Assembly (NCBI RefSeq): GCF_024211255.1
Contig: NZ_JAMLDY010000012.1
Span: forward strand, 56,290 to 120,289
DNA length: 64,000 bases
Direction of reading: 5' to 3'
From: Sphingomonas liriopis
GTDB lineage: Bacteria > Pseudomonadota > Alphaproteobacteria > Sphingomonadales > Sphingomonadaceae
Of this stretch, positions 8,114 to 17,292 are shown piece after piece; the stretch's first letter is position 1, and every line of letters starts with the position of its first letter. Position numbers and translations under genes: made by a program. The notes under the pieces were generated by a model. It did not search any database. It saw only the letters and a list, made by a program, of their open reading frames with translations, and was not told the origin of the DNA.

Positions 8114-9277
8114 ATGAAGATCCTGGTGCTGTCCAGCCTGTACCCCAACGACGTGGCGCGCCGGCATGGCATCTTCATCGAGCATCGCGTCGCGCATCTG
8201 CGTGGCCCCGGAGACGAGGTGCGCGTCGTCGCGCCGGTGCCGTGGTTCCCGAGCGCGAACCCCGCCTTCGGCCGCTATGCCGATTTCGCCCGTGCGCCGC
8301 ATGCCGCCGAGCGGCGCGGCGTGCCGGTCACCTATCCGCGCTATCCGGTGGTGCCGAAGGTCGGGATGACCGCGGCGCCATGGCTGATGGCGGCGGCGCT
8401 GTATCCGCATATCAAGGGGCTGCGGCGCGACTTCGATTTCGATGCGATCGACAGTTATTATCTGTACCCGGACGGGGTCGCGGCGGGGTTGCTCGCGCGA
8501 TGGTCCGACCGGCCGTTCCTGATGAGCGCGCTCGGCACCGACGTCAGTTTGATCCCGCAGCATCGGCCTGAGCGGCGGATGATCCTGAACGCGGTCGAGC
8601 GGGCGGCGGCGGTGACGACGGTGTGCGGGGCGCTGCGCGACGAGCTGCTGGCGCTGGGTGCGGCGGCGGACAAGGTGAGCGTGGTCGAGCATGGCGTCGA
8701 TCTCGAACTGTTCAGCCCGCCCGCGGATCGCGCGGCGTTGCGCGCGGAGATGGGGCTGGCGGGGCCGGCGGTGCTGTCGGTCGGGCATCTGATCGACCGC
8801 AAGGGGCACGACCTCGCGATCCGTGCCGTCGCGGAGCTGCCGGGGGTGACGCTGATGATCGCCGGCGACGGGCCGCGCGAGGGGGCGTTGCGGGCGCTGG
8901 TCGAGGAGCTGGGGGTGGGGGAGCGGGTGCGCTTCCTGGGGCATGTCGACCAGCAGCAGTTGCCGGGACTGTACGGTGCGGCGGATATCGCGGTGAATTG
9001 TGCGGATCGCGAGGGAATCGCCAACGTGCTGCTCGAATCGCTCGCCTGCGGGACGCCGCTGGTCGCGACGCCGGTGTGGGGATCGCCGGAGGTGGTGAGG
9101 GTGCCCGAAGCGGGCGTGCTCAGCGCGGATCGCTCGGCGGGGGCGATCCGCGATGCGATCGCGGCGTTGCTGGCGGCGCTGCCGGATCGGGCGGCGACGC
9201 GGGCCTATGGCGAGCGGTACGACTGGCGCGAGACCGGGCGGCAGCATCGCGCGCTGCTCGCGGCGGCGGTGGGGTAG
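8114..9277 (+). CDS. Glycosyltransferase family 4
   Basis: A 387-residue GT-B fold glycosyltransferase. The N-terminal acceptor half starts MKILVLSSLYPNDVARRHGIFIEHRV; the C-terminal donor half begins near residue 210 (GPAVLSVGHLIDRKGHDLAIRAV) and contains LMIAGDGPREGALR and the nucleotide-sugar-binding EGIANVLLESLACGTPLVATPVWGSPE with its E-x7-E arrangement. No signal peptide is seen, so it acts in the cytoplasm. GGGAGG lies 5-6 bases ahead of the ATG. It is not in an exopolysaccharide cluster, so neither sugar nor acceptor can be predicted. It may be a surface glycan or glycolipid enzyme. Confidence 0.85.
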   Translation: MKILVLSSLYPNDVARRHGIFIEHRVAHLRGPGDEVRVVAPVPWFPSANPAFGRYADFARAPHAAERRGVPVTYPRYPVVPKVGMTAAPWLMAAALYPHIKGLRRDFDFDAIDSYYLYPDGVAAGLLARWSDRPFLMSALGTDVSLIPQHRPERRMILNAVERAAAVTTVCGALRDELLALGAAADKVSVVEHGVDLELFSPPADRAALRAEMGLAGPAVLSVGHLIDRKGHDLAIRAVAELPGVTLMIAGDGPREGALRALVEELGVGERVRFLGHVDQQQLPGLYGAADIAVNCADREGIANVLLESLACGTPLVATPVWGSPEVVRVPEAGVLSADRSAGAIRDAIAALLAALPDRAATRAYGERYDWRETGRQHRALLAAAVG

Positions 9278-9297
9278 GCGGTCGCCTCATGTCCTTC

Positions 9298-9402
9298 GTC
9301 ACCCCGGACTTGTTCCGGGGTCCACTGTTCGGCGAGCGTAGGGATGGAGGCTCAAGCCCGAGCCTCGCCCCGGAGTGGACCCCGGAACAAGTCCGGGGTG
9401 AC
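9298..9402. repeat. Paired inverted repeat, CCGGACTTGTTCC family (family B)
   Basis: Arms of 28 bases at 9298-9325 (GTCACCCCGGACTTGTTCCG...) and 9375-9402 are exact reverse complements. The arms are themselves partly palindromic (CCCCGGA...TCCGGGG). Copies occur at 16107-16211, 37227-37331 and 41255-41358, a degenerate one at 21494-21596 and a single arm at 7707-7735. All are close to 105 bp long, which points to a defined mobile or amplified element rather than chance. Confidence 0.85.
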
Positions 9403-9473
9403 GTGGGGAGCGAGGATAGGGTGCCCCCTTCGCTCGGTTGCCGTTTGCGCTGCCGCGCCCTAGTGTTCCCGAT

Positions 9474-11723
9474 ATGGCCACCGACTTTCAGGAACCCCCG
9501 ATCGGCATCCTCGATGCGCCGTTCGATACCGCGCTGTCCGACCGCTATCTGGTCTATGCACTGTCGACGATCACCGCGCGGTCGCTGCCGGACGTGCGCG
9601 ACGGGTTGAAGCCCGTGCACCGGCGGCTGCTGTGGGCGATGCGGCTGCTGAAACTCGATCCGAGCCAGGGCTACAAGAAATGCGCGCGCGTCGTCGGCGA
9701 CGTCATCGGCAAATACCATCCGCACGGTGACCAGTCGGTCTACGACGCGATGGTCCGCCTCGCGCAGACGTTTTCGCTGCGCTATCCGCTGGTCGACGGG
9801 CAGGGCAATTTCGGCAACATCGACGGCGATAACGCCGCCGCCTATCGCTACACCGAGGCGCGGCTGACGCAGGTCGCGATCGACCTGATGGACGGGCTCG
9901 ACGAGGATGCCGTCGCCTATCGCCCGACCTACAACGGCGAGGAGCAGGAGCCCGAGCTGTTCCCCGGCCTGTTCCCCAACCTGCTCGCCAATGGCGCGGC
10001 GGGGATCGCGGTCGGCATGGCGACGAGCATCCCGCCGCACAATGCCGCCGAGCTGCTCGACGCGGCGATGATGCTGGTCGACAGGCCGGACGCGCCCGAC
10101 ACCGCGGTGCTCGACTATGTCAAGGGCCCCGACCTGCCGACCGGCGGGCTGATCGTCGATCCGGCGGCGGTGATCGCGGAAAGCTATGCGACGGGGCGCG
10201 GGTCGTTCCGCGTCCGCGCGCGCTGGAGCATCGAGCGCGAGAAGGGCGGCGGCTGGCAATTGGTGGTCAGCGAGATCCCGTACGGCGTCCAGAAGGGCAA
10301 GCTGATCGAGCAGATCGCCGGGCTCATCAACGACCGCAAATTCCCGATCCTCGCCGATGTACGCGACGAATCGGATGCGGAGGTGCGGATCGTGCTCGAA
10401 CCGCGCAGTCGCACCGTCGATCCGCAGATACTGATGGACGGCCTGTTCCGCTTCTCCGACCTCGAGACGCGGATCAGCCTCAACCTCAACGTCCTCGACA
10501 AGGATCGCACGCCGCGGGTGATGTCGCTCGGCGGCGCGCTGAAGGCGTGGGTCGAGCATCAGTTCGTCGTTCTCGAACGGCGCACCCGCCACCGGCTCGG
10601 CAAGATCGCCGACCGGATCGAGCTGCTCGACGGCTATCTGGTCGCCTATCTCAACCTCGACCGGGTGATCGCGATCATCCGCACCGAGGACGAGCCCAAG
10701 CAGGTGATGATCGCCGAGTTCAACCTGACCGACCGGCAGGCGGAGGCGATCCTCAACATGCGGCTGCGCAGTCTGCGGCGGCTCGAGGAGTTCGAGATCC
10801 GCGGCGAGCGCGACAAGCTCGACAAGGAGCGGGTGGAGCTTGAAGCATTGCTCGCCGATCCCGCCAAGCAGAAGCGGCGGATGAAGCGCGACATGAAGAA
10901 GGTGCGCGACCGCTACGGCCCGGACACCGCGCTCGGTGCGCGGCGGACGGGGATCGAGGAGGCGGCGCCGACCCGCGACATCCCGCTGGAGGCGATGATC
11001 GAGCGCGAGCCGATCACGGTGATCCTGTCGCAGCGCGGCTGGATCAGGGCGATGAAGGGGCATGGGGATCTCGCTTCGGCGGAGACGCTCAAGTTCAAGG
11101 AAGGGGACGGCCCCGCCTTCGCCTTTCACGCGCAGACGACGGACAAATTGCTGCTCGCGGCGGAGAACGGGCGCTTCTACACGCTGGCCGCCGACAAGCT
11201 TCCCGGCGGGCGCGGCTTCGGCGAACCGGTGCGCGCGATGATCGACCTCGACGGATCGGTCGGCGTCGTCGCCTTCTTCAACGCGCGCGGGGCGGAACAA
11301 TTGCTGATCGCCGCGACCGACGGCCGCGGGTTCCGCGTGCCGGTGGCGGAGGTGATCGCCGAGACGCGCAAGGGCAAGACGGTAATGACGCCGCGGGTCG
11401 GCGCGAAGCTGCTCGTCGTGCGGCGCGTCGCCGCCGATGCCGATTACGTCGCGGCGATCGGCGACAACCGAAAATTCCTGGTCTTCCCGATCGCCGAGCT
11501 GCCGGTGATGAGCCGCGGGCAGGGGGTGCAGATCCAGCGTTTCCGCGAGGGGCAGCTGTCGGATGCCACCACCTTCGTCTTCGCGGAGGGGATGAGCTGG
11601 CCGATGGGCGGCGAGACGGGGCGGACGCGCACCGAGAACGATCTGTCGCTGTGGCGCACCGCGCGCGGCGCGGCGGGACGCACGCCGCCGACCGGATTTC
11701 CGCGCGACAATCGCTTCGGCTAA
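9474..11723 (+). CDS. parC: DNA topoisomerase IV subunit A
   Basis: ParC is the DNA-cutting subunit of topoisomerase IV, which separates daughter chromosomes. The 749-residue protein shows the breakage-reunion domain with the catalytic tyrosine Tyr126 in YRYTEARLT, the [15 protein letters not shown] quinolone region (residues 80-94, with Gln and Asp at the positions equivalent to E. coli Ser80 and Glu84, which appears normal for this bacterial class), the [13 protein letters not shown] motif and C-terminal blades. It has no GyrA box, supporting ParC over GyrA. The ATG at 9474 gives [14 protein letters not shown], a typical start. A short hairpin with six T residues follows the gene. Confidence 0.95.
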   Translation: MATDFQEPPIGILDAPFDTALSDRYLVYALSTITARSLPDVRDGLKPVHRRLLWAMRLLKLDPSQGYKKCARVVGDVIGKYHPHGDQSVYDAMVRLAQTFSLRYPLVDGQGNFGNIDGDNAAAYRYTEARLTQVAIDLMDGLDEDAVAYRPTYNGEEQEPELFPGLFPNLLANGAAGIAVGMATSIPPHNAAELLDAAMMLVDRPDAPDTAVLDYVKGPDLPTGGLIVDPAAVIAESYATGRGSFRVRARWSIEREKGGGWQLVVSEIPYGVQKGKLIEQIAGLINDRKFPILADVRDESDAEVRIVLEPRSRTVDPQILMDGLFRFSDLETRISLNLNVLDKDRTPRVMSLGGALKAWVEHQFVVLERRTRHRLGKIADRIELLDGYLVAYLNLDRVIAIIRTEDEPKQVMIAEFNLTDRQAEAILNMRLRSLRRLEEFEIRGERDKLDKERVELEALLADPAKQKRRMKRDMKKVRDRYGPDTALGARRTGIEEAAPTRDIPLEAMIEREPITVILSQRGWIRAMKGHGDLASAETLKFKEGDGPAFAFHAQTTDKLLLAAENGRFYTLAADKLPGGRGFGEPVRAMIDLDGSVGVVAFFNARGAEQLLIAATDGRGFRVPVAEVIAETRKGKTVMTPRVGAKLLVVRRVAADADYVAAIGDNRKFLVFPIAELPVMSRGQGVQIQRFREGQLSDATTFVFAEGMSWPMGGETGRTRTENDLSLWRTARGAAGRTPPTGFPRDNRFG

Positions 11724-11777
11724 TAGGCACCTGAACCGTCCCGCGATGCTGGCGATCCAGCGTAAATAAGTCGGGCG

Positions 11778-11800
11778 CGGACTTAATTGTCCGGTTTTTT
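11778..11800 (+). terminator. Possible Rho-independent terminator of parC
   Basis: A five-base-pair stem (CGGAC and GTCCG) closes a TTAATT loop and runs straight into TTTTTT at 11795-11800. The stem is short, but the position 55 bases past the parC stop and the uninterrupted T-run fit an intrinsic terminator. Confidence 0.5.
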
Positions 11801-11837
11801 CAGCGGGTCTTAACGTTCGCGACCTAGACACGCCGAC

Positions 11838-13544
11838 ATGGCAACCGCCTCGTCAGATCTGTCTTCTTCGCCGGCCGGGTGCGATCTGCTCGACCGCGAT
11901 CTGGAAATGATTCCGATCCCGACGGTGCAGGTGGTGCGCGAGGGCACGGGCTTCGGCTTCCTCGCGGTCAACCGCGCCTATCGGCTCGCCGGGCTGGGCG
12001 TGATCGCCGACCGGTCGCCGATGCTGGCGCTGCTCGCCAGCCGCATCGACGCCTTCCTGCGCTCGACCGATCTGCGCACCGACTTCGACTGGTCGATCGG
12101 GCAGGTGATCGATTCGCGCTATTATCGCGTCACCATCGCGCGGCCGTCACCGGGCTTGCGCGATCGCTGTCAGATCGCGTTCATCGACCTGACCGCGCAG
12201 GTCCATACCGAACGCTCGCTGCGCCGCGAGATGACCACCGACAGCCTGACCGGCCTGCCCAATCGGGAAGGCTTCGGCGACATGATCGAGGCGGCGCAGG
12301 CGGACGGCGGCGATCATGCGGTGCTGGTCATCGACCTCGACCGGTTCGGACGGCTCAACGCCTGCCTCGGCGGGCTGGCGGGCGACGAACTGCTCATCAC
12401 CGTCGCGCGGCGGATCAAGGGCGCGCTGCGCGCCCGCGATGCGATCGCCCGGATCGGCGGCGACGAATTCGGCATCCTGATGGCGGTCGACGACGACGCC
12501 AACGAAGCGACGCGGCTCGCCGAACGCATCCAGCGCACGCTGTCGGCGCCGTTCCGGCTGAGCGATTACGAAATCGGCATCGAATGTTCGATCGGCATCG
12601 CCTTCGGTGGCGGCGGCGAGGGCGACGACGGCGTCGAGGATGTCGAGGAGCTGATCCGCAACGCGCAATTCGCCGCCAAGCGCGCGAAATCGGGGCGTCA
12701 GGTCGAACGCTACCAGACCCACGCCTTCACCATCGCGCGTGAACAGTTCGCGATGGAGACGGCGCTGCGCCGCGCGATCGAGGAACGGCAGCTGCGCCTC
12801 GCCTTCCAGCCGATCTGCGACCTCGCCAGCGGATCGATCGTTTCGTTCGAGGCGCTGGCGCGCTGGCGCGATCCGCACGGCGTCGAGCAGGAACCGAGCG
12901 TATTCATTCCCGTCGCCGAGGAATCGGGGCTGATCGTGCCGCTCGGCCGCTGGGCGATGGAAGAAGCGGCGCGAACGCTGCGCTGGTGGGACGAGGAATG
13001 CGGCGGGACATGCGGCATGCGGATGGGCGTCAATCTGTCGGCGATCCAGATGCAGCGCGACGACATCGCCCCGGTGGTCGAGGCCGCGCTGATCCGGCAT
13101 GAGCTGAAGGGCGACCGCTTCACCATCGAACTGACCGAAAGCGCGATCGTCAGCGATCCCGACCGCATCGCCGGGATCATGCATGCGCTGAAGGGGCTGG
13201 GCTGTACGCTGGCGATGGACGATTTCGGGACAGGCTATTCCAACCTCGCCTATCTGCAGAAACTGCCGATCGACATCCTGAAGATCGATCGCAGCTTCGT
13301 CTCGGGCATGCTCGGCGACCGCGACAAGATCGCGATCGTGCGCGCGGTGCTGAGCCTTGCCGAGGCGCTGGGTATGAAGACCACCGCGGAGGGCATCGAG
13401 AGCAACGAACTGGCGCAGACGCTGGCGGCGCTCGGCTGCACCTATGGCCAAGGCTATCTCTACGCCCGGCCGCTCGAGGCCCCCGATGCGCTGGCGATGA
13501 TCGGGTCGGCGAGGGCGGCGGCGACCACCTGGTCGGCGAGCTGA
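11838..13544 (+). CDS. Cyclic-di-GMP turnover protein with PAS-like, GGDEF and EAL domains
   Basis: A 568-residue cytoplasmic protein. Residues about 20-120 resemble a PAS sensor domain. The GGDEF domain (about 130-290) has the intact signature GGDEF at 207-211 and an intact inhibitory RxxD site (R198-D201). The EAL domain (about 305-555) has an intact EAL at 338-340, NLS in GVNLSAIQM, DDFGTGYSN, LKIDRSF and AEGIES, so the metal- and base-binding residues are present. Both diguanylate cyclase and phosphodiesterase activity are therefore possible. No membrane segment is seen. Its last 85 bases overlap the 3' end of cca on the opposite strand. Confidence 0.92.
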   Translation: MATASSDLSSSPAGCDLLDRDLEMIPIPTVQVVREGTGFGFLAVNRAYRLAGLGVIADRSPMLALLASRIDAFLRSTDLRTDFDWSIGQVIDSRYYRVTIARPSPGLRDRCQIAFIDLTAQVHTERSLRREMTTDSLTGLPNREGFGDMIEAAQADGGDHAVLVIDLDRFGRLNACLGGLAGDELLITVARRIKGALRARDAIARIGGDEFGILMAVDDDANEATRLAERIQRTLSAPFRLSDYEIGIECSIGIAFGGGGEGDDGVEDVEELIRNAQFAAKRAKSGRQVERYQTHAFTIAREQFAMETALRRAIEERQLRLAFQPICDLASGSIVSFEALARWRDPHGVEQEPSVFIPVAEESGLIVPLGRWAMEEAARTLRWWDEECGGTCGMRMGVNLSAIQMQRDDIAPVVEAALIRHELKGDRFTIELTESAIVSDPDRIAGIMHALKGLGCTLAMDDFGTGYSNLAYLQKLPIDILKIDRSFVSGMLGDRDKIAIVRAVLSLAEALGMKTTAEGIESNELAQTLAALGCTYGQGYLYARPLEAPDALAMIGSARAAATTWSAS

Positions 13545-14671
13545 TCGACGCGGGCGCGATCCGGGAAACCTTCCGCGATCCACGCGGTCTCGATGTGGCG
13601 CAACACCATCGCGACCTCGGGCCCCTTGCGCAGGCCGCGCTCGACCAGCGCACCGCCACCGATCGGGAGCGTCGGCGGCGTCCAGTCATGGAGCGGCGCG
13701 ACATCCTCGCCCGCCAGCAGCAACCGGTCGATCGCGCTGTCCACGCCGACGCGATAGGCGAGCGCGCGGGGGCCTTCGTCGCCGGCCCCCTGGCGCGCGG
13801 CGACCAGCCGCTTGCGATCGGCGTTCGACAGCTTGAGCCGGGCGCCGACGCCCTCCGCCGCGTCCGGCGGCAGCAGCGCGGCGAGACGGCGGATCGCGTC
13901 GGGCGCGACGCCGGCGTCGGCTTCCCGCGTCGCCAGCGTCGCCAGCGTCGCGGCATCGGCGATCTCGGGCAGTACCGCGCGCAGGATGCCGCGATCGATC
14001 ATCAGCGTCACCACGGGCACCGCATGGCGCGCGACGAGCAGCTTGAGCAGTTCGGCGGCGATCCGTTCGCGCGACAGCGCCATCAGGTCGTTGGCGCGCG
14101 CCGCGCAGGCGTCGAGCCCCGCTGCGTCAATGCGCTCGCCGAAGCGCGCGTGGAAGCGAAAGAAGCGCAGGATGCGCAGATGGTCCTCGGCGATCCGTTG
14201 GCAAGGATCGCCGATGAAGCGGACGCGGCCCGCGTCGAGATCGGCGAGGCCGTCGAAATAGTCGAAGACGGCGCCGCTCGCCGGATCGGCGTAGAGCGCG
14301 TTCATCGTGAAATCGCGCCGCGCGGCATCGTCCTGCCAGACGTCGGTGAACGCGACGACCGCATGGCGGCCGTCGGTCGAGACGTCGCGGCGCAGCGTCG
14401 TCACCTCGATCGGTCCCGACGGCAGCACCGCGGTGACCGTGCCGTGCGCGATGCCGGTGGGGACGGCGCGGATGCCGGCCACCTTCAGCCGTTCGACCAC
14501 CGCCTCTGGCAGAAGCCGCGTCGCGAGGTCGACGTCGGCGGGATCGAGGCCGAGCAAGGTGTCGCGCACCATGCCGCCGACGAGCCGCGTCGTCTCCGGC
14601 CCGCCGAGCGCCGCGATCAGCGCGGCGAACCCCTCTCGCGCGGCGATCCGGTCGATCGCCAGCGTCACCAT
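13460..14671 (-). CDS. cca: CCA tRNA nucleotidyltransferase
   Basis: This enzyme adds or repairs the 3' CCA end of tRNA. The 403-residue protein has the class-II nucleotidyltransferase head: GGMVRDTLLG near residue 33, DVDLAT carrying the metal-binding acidic pair, the RRDFTMNALYAD motif, the DGLADLDAGRVRFIGDP motif, and the EDHLRILRFFRFHARFG motif that binds ATP/CTP. The ATG at 14671 overlaps the 3' end of nudL by seven bases (ATGGTGA), so translation is coupled. The 3' end overlaps the GGDEF-EAL gene by 85 bases, tail to tail. Confidence 0.95.
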   Translation of the reverse strand: MVTLAIDRIAAREGFAALIAALGGPETTRLVGGMVRDTLLGLDPADVDLATRLLPEAVVERLKVAGIRAVPTGIAHGTVTAVLPSGPIEVTTLRRDVSTDGRHAVVAFTDVWQDDAARRDFTMNALYADPASGAVFDYFDGLADLDAGRVRFIGDPCQRIAEDHLRILRFFRFHARFGERIDAAGLDACAARANDLMALSRERIAAELLKLLVARHAVPVVTLMIDRGILRAVLPEIADAATLATLATREADAGVAPDAIRRLAALLPPDAAEGVGARLKLSNADRKRLVAARQGAGDEGPRALAYRVGVDSAIDRLLLAGEDVAPLHDWTPPTLPIGGGALVERGLRKGPEVAMVLRHIETAWIAEGFPDRARVDQLADQVVAAALADPIIASASGASSGRA

Positions 14672-15258
14672 GCCAGCTGCCGCGACAGATTGACGATCAT
14701 CGCCGCGGTGGCGCCCCAGATGCGGCGATCCTGCCAGCGTATCTCGTAATATTGGCGGGTGCGGCCGCGCCATTCGGCGCTTGCCTCGACCTGATTGGCG
14801 GGGTCGAGCAGGAAATCGAGCGGGACCTCGAACACGCTCGCTACCTCCGCCTCGCTGGCGACGAGCGGCACGTCGGCGGGGACGACGGCGAGCACGGGCG
14901 TGACGGTGAAGCCGGTGACGGTGCGATAGCGGTCGACCGCACCGATCACCGCGACCAATGCCGGATCGAGCGCGACCTCCTCCTGCGCCTCGCGCAATGC
15001 CGCCTCGACCGGCGATTCGCCGGGGTCGATACGGCCGCCGGGAAAGGCGACCTGCCCGGCGTGGTTGCGCAGCGTCTCGGTGCGCTGGGTGAGGATGACG
15101 CCGGGGCGGGTGCGATCGGTGACCGCGACCAGCACCGCGGCGGGGGTGAGGTCGGCCTCGGCGCGCGCCTCCAGCCCGCGATGGTCGCCGGTCAGCAGCA
15201 CCGGCGCGGCGCTGCGGCCGCTGTCCAGCGCATGGGTCAGCCGCGCGACCAGCGTCAC
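14665..15258 (-). CDS. Nudix hydrolase, CoA pyrophosphatase (NudL) type
   Basis: A 197-residue Nudix hydrolase predicted to split coenzyme A or its derivatives into phosphopantetheine and 3',5'-ADP. The CoA-specific motif LRNHAGQVAFPGG directly precedes the Nudix box (GRIDPGESPVEAALREAQEE), with the REAQEE catalytic core intact. Translation starts at a GTG at 15258 that overlaps the upstream DUF1285 stop (GTGA). It ends inside the first codons of cca. The DUF1285-nudL-cca order thus forms one tightly packed operon. Confidence 0.88.
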   Translation of the reverse strand: MTLVARLTHALDSGRSAAPVLLTGDHRGLEARAEADLTPAAVLVAVTDRTRPGVILTQRTETLRNHAGQVAFPGGRIDPGESPVEAALREAQEEVALDPALVAVIGAVDRYRTVTGFTVTPVLAVVPADVPLVASEAEVASVFEVPLDFLLDPANQVEASAEWRGRTRQYYEIRWQDRRIWGATAAMIVNLSRQLAW

Positions 15259-15821
15259 GCGGCGGCGTCCAGCGCGAAGAAGGCGCCGTCGCTCCATACG
15301 CCGGGGGTGGCGTCGTCGCCGGCCAGCGCGCGTTCGGCGAGTTCGTAATAGACCGCGCGGCCGACCAGCGCCTCGAGACGCCCGCGGACGTGGAGATAGG
15401 GGCGGGGGCCGTCCTCGCCGTCCGCGAAGCGCAAGGGGTGATCCGGGCCGGCGGTGACGAGGTCGCCGATGTTGAGGCGGAAGGCGAGGCGGGCGTCGCG
15501 GCCATCCCCCTCCGCCTTCATCTCGACCGCGACGAAGGGCGCGTCCTCGACCGCGATGTCGAGCTTTTCGACCGGGGTGACCAGCACGTAGCGGCCGTCG
15601 TCCTCGCGGCGCAGGATCGTCGAGAACAGCCGGACCATCGCGACGCGGCCGATCGGCGAACCCTGATGAAACCACGTCCCGTCGCGCGCGATGCGCATCT
15701 CGCTGTCGCCGCAATGCGCGGGGTTCCATTGCTCGACCGGCGGCAGGCGCCGCTGTTCGACCAGCGCGGCGATCTCGGCGAGGCTGAGACGGCCAAGATC
15801 GGGAAGCTCCTCCATCGGCAT
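15255..15821 (-). CDS. DUF1285 family protein
   Basis: A protein of 188 residues, matching DUF1285: motifs LPPVEQWNPAHCGDSEMRIARDG (here given in part, residues 25-47), WFHQGSPIGR, VTPVEKLDIAVEDAPF and PYLHVRGRLEALVGRAVYYEL. There is no signal peptide or membrane segment, so it is cytoplasmic. Function is unknown; structures of family members suggest a small beta-rich fold. The ATG at 15821 (MPMEELPDL) is preferred over an upstream TTG at 15872, although neither has a strong ribosome site. It is the first gene of the operon with nudL and cca, which may hint at an RNA or nucleotide role. Confidence 0.85.
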   Translation of the reverse strand: MPMEELPDLGRLSLAEIAALVEQRRLPPVEQWNPAHCGDSEMRIARDGTWFHQGSPIGRVAMVRLFSTILRREDDGRYVLVTPVEKLDIAVEDAPFVAVEMKAEGDGRDARLAFRLNIGDLVTAGPDHPLRFADGEDGPRPYLHVRGRLEALVGRAVYYELAERALAGDDATPGVWSDGAFFALDAAA

Positions 15822-15889
15822 CGCCGCGAGGTAGGGTCTGCGGGCGGGCACGTAAAGGTCGCCGGCGCGCAATGATCCGGGCCGGCTCT

Positions 15890-16080
15890 TCGCGCGCCTG
15901 TCGAAGGTAAGAGAGTCCCGGGCGCTTCGACAGGCTCAGCACGAACGGGTATCGCGTGGCGAACGGAACTGGGGACGGCGGGTGAAGTGGCCGGCGTCAA
16001 TGATCCGGGCCGTCTGTCCTCCCGTTCGCCCTGAGCCTGTCGAAGGGCAGATGAGTCCTCAGCTCGCTTCGACAGGCTTG
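15890..16080. repeat. CCTGTCGAAGGGC repeats (family C), duplicated
   Basis: Arms of the family C repeat lie at 15925-15949 (CTTCGACAGGCTCAGCACG), 16022-16048 (CGTTCGCCCTGAGCCTGTCG) and 16063-16078. The sequence AATGATCCGGGCCG occurs both at 15871 and at 16000, so about 128 bases seem to have been duplicated together with the repeat. No gene is supported. Confidence 0.7.
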
Positions 16081-16106
16081 GGCCGGATCGACTACCTACT
16101 TCCTCC

Positions 16107-16211
16107 GTCACCCCGGACTTGTTCCGGGGTCCACCGCGCCGCAAGCGTCCGCTTTCGCCTCTAATCGTGTGCCTCGCCGCAGAGTGGACCCCGGAACGAG
16201 TCCGGGGTGAC
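16107..16211. repeat. Paired inverted repeat, family B
   Basis: Arms at 16107-16134 and 16184-16211 are reverse complements with one mismatch. The spacer ends CTCGCCGCAGA before the second arm, as in the copy at 37227-37331 and, inverted, at 41255-41358, so the spacer as well as the arms is shared. Confidence 0.85.
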
Positions 16212-16285
16212 GGAGGATGTTGGGCGTCCGATTCTCCACATGCTCACGGGCGATGCCGAATGGCGATCCGGCCTGGGGCGAACGG

Positions 16286-16795
16286 CTATTGCGTCACGAA
16301 CGCCGGGCCGAGCATGCCGGCACCGGCCGGCACGCCGTCGCCGCGCGCCAGCAGGCGGTGGCGCTCGACCGGGCCCGGTAAACGCCAGCCGGTGGTGCGG
16401 GCAGCGTCGAAGCCGAAGAAGCGGCCGTAATATTCGGGATCGCCGATCAGCATCAGCGCGCCGTCGAGGCCTGCGCGCGCCGCGGCGGCGAGCGCCTGCG
16501 TCATCAGCCGGCGGCCGATGCCGTCGCGCTGGCGTTCGGGCGCGACCGCGACCGGGCCGACCATCACGAGGTCGTGCACCGTGCCGTCGTCGCCGGCGAG
16601 CGTCACCGGCCAGCACTGGATCGTACCGATCAGCACACCGTCCTCGATCGCGGCCAGACTGAGGGCAGCGATCGGCGCGGCGGCCCCGCGGACCTTGTAG
16701 GCGGTGCGCTGGTGACGGTCGGTGCCGAACGCGCGGTCGAGCAGCGCTTCGACGGCGGCGGCCTCGATCTGGGCAAGCGGCACGAATGCGATCAC
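16286..16795 (-). CDS. GNAT family N-acetyltransferase (YhbS-like)
   Basis: A 169-residue acetyl-CoA-dependent acyltransferase. The acetyl-CoA-binding motif A is visible as VGPVAVAPERQRDGIGRRLM (residues 77-96, a Q/RxxGxG/A loop). The motif GDPEYYGRFFGFDAA, typical of YhbS-type proteins, follows. The substrate cannot be told. It is transcribed alone, divergent from folB with about 115 bases between starts. Confidence 0.85.
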   Translation of the reverse strand: MIAFVPLAQIEAAAVEALLDRAFGTDRHQRTAYKVRGAAAPIAALSLAAIEDGVLIGTIQCWPVTLAGDDGTVHDLVMVGPVAVAPERQRDGIGRRLMTQALAAAARAGLDGALMLIGDPEYYGRFFGFDAARTTGWRLPGPVERHRLLARGDGVPAGAGMLGPAFVTQ

Positions 16796-16911
16796 GGCGA
16801 CGGTCCTTCGCGCCCGGGGGCGGGCGGCGGCGCCGCATGCGGCGGGTGCGGCGCGAACGCAAGCGGAATGCGATTCGCGTGACGGACGCGGGCTTGCTAG
16901 AGGGCCGCGCC

Positions 16912-17292
16912 ATGCAAGACAGTCTTCAGCTGGAGGTCCATGACCTCGAGGTCATGGTGCTCACCGGAATCTACTCGGAGGAGACGCACCTGCCGCAGCC
17001 GCTGCGGATCGATTTGACGGTCGACCTCGCCTGTCCCGACCGTTTCGCGCCCGACACGCCGCTGTCGGCGTCGAAAAACTATCTCGATCTGAGGCATGCC
17101 GCCACGGGCGCGCTGCCCGAGGGGCTGCATTTCACGCTGATCGAGGCGGTCGCCGATCACATCTGCGAGACGCTGTTCCTCGCCGACACCCGCGTGCTGC
17201 GGGTCAAGGTCAAGATCGTCAAGCTGGCGATCGCCGAGGCGGGCGAATCGATCGGCATCACGCTGGTCCGCAACCGGCCGTCCAGCGTCTAG
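16912..17292 (+). CDS. folB: Dihydroneopterin aldolase
   Basis: FolB splits dihydroneopterin to 6-hydroxymethyl-dihydropterin and glycolaldehyde in folate synthesis. The 126-residue protein has the family length; motifs include GIYSEETHLPQPLRIDLTVD near residues 17-36, the central DLRHAATG, and HFTLIEAVADHICETLF with the active-site Glu. The ATG at 16912 is chosen; the longer in-frame extension overlaps the divergent promoter area and lacks similarity. The stop shares the palindrome CTAG with the stop of the convergent neighbour, so the two genes overlap by four bases. Confidence 0.9.
   Translation: MQDSLQLEVHDLEVMVLTGIYSEETHLPQPLRIDLTVDLACPDRFAPDTPLSASKNYLDLRHAATGALPEGLHFTLIEAVADHICETLFLADTRVLRVKVKIVKLAIAEAGESIGITLVRNRPSSV

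Noticed and set aside
9120..11831. A 903-residue minus-strand frame opposite parC
   Set aside because: Same reason: full overlap with a conserved gene and Arg/His/Asp-rich composition.
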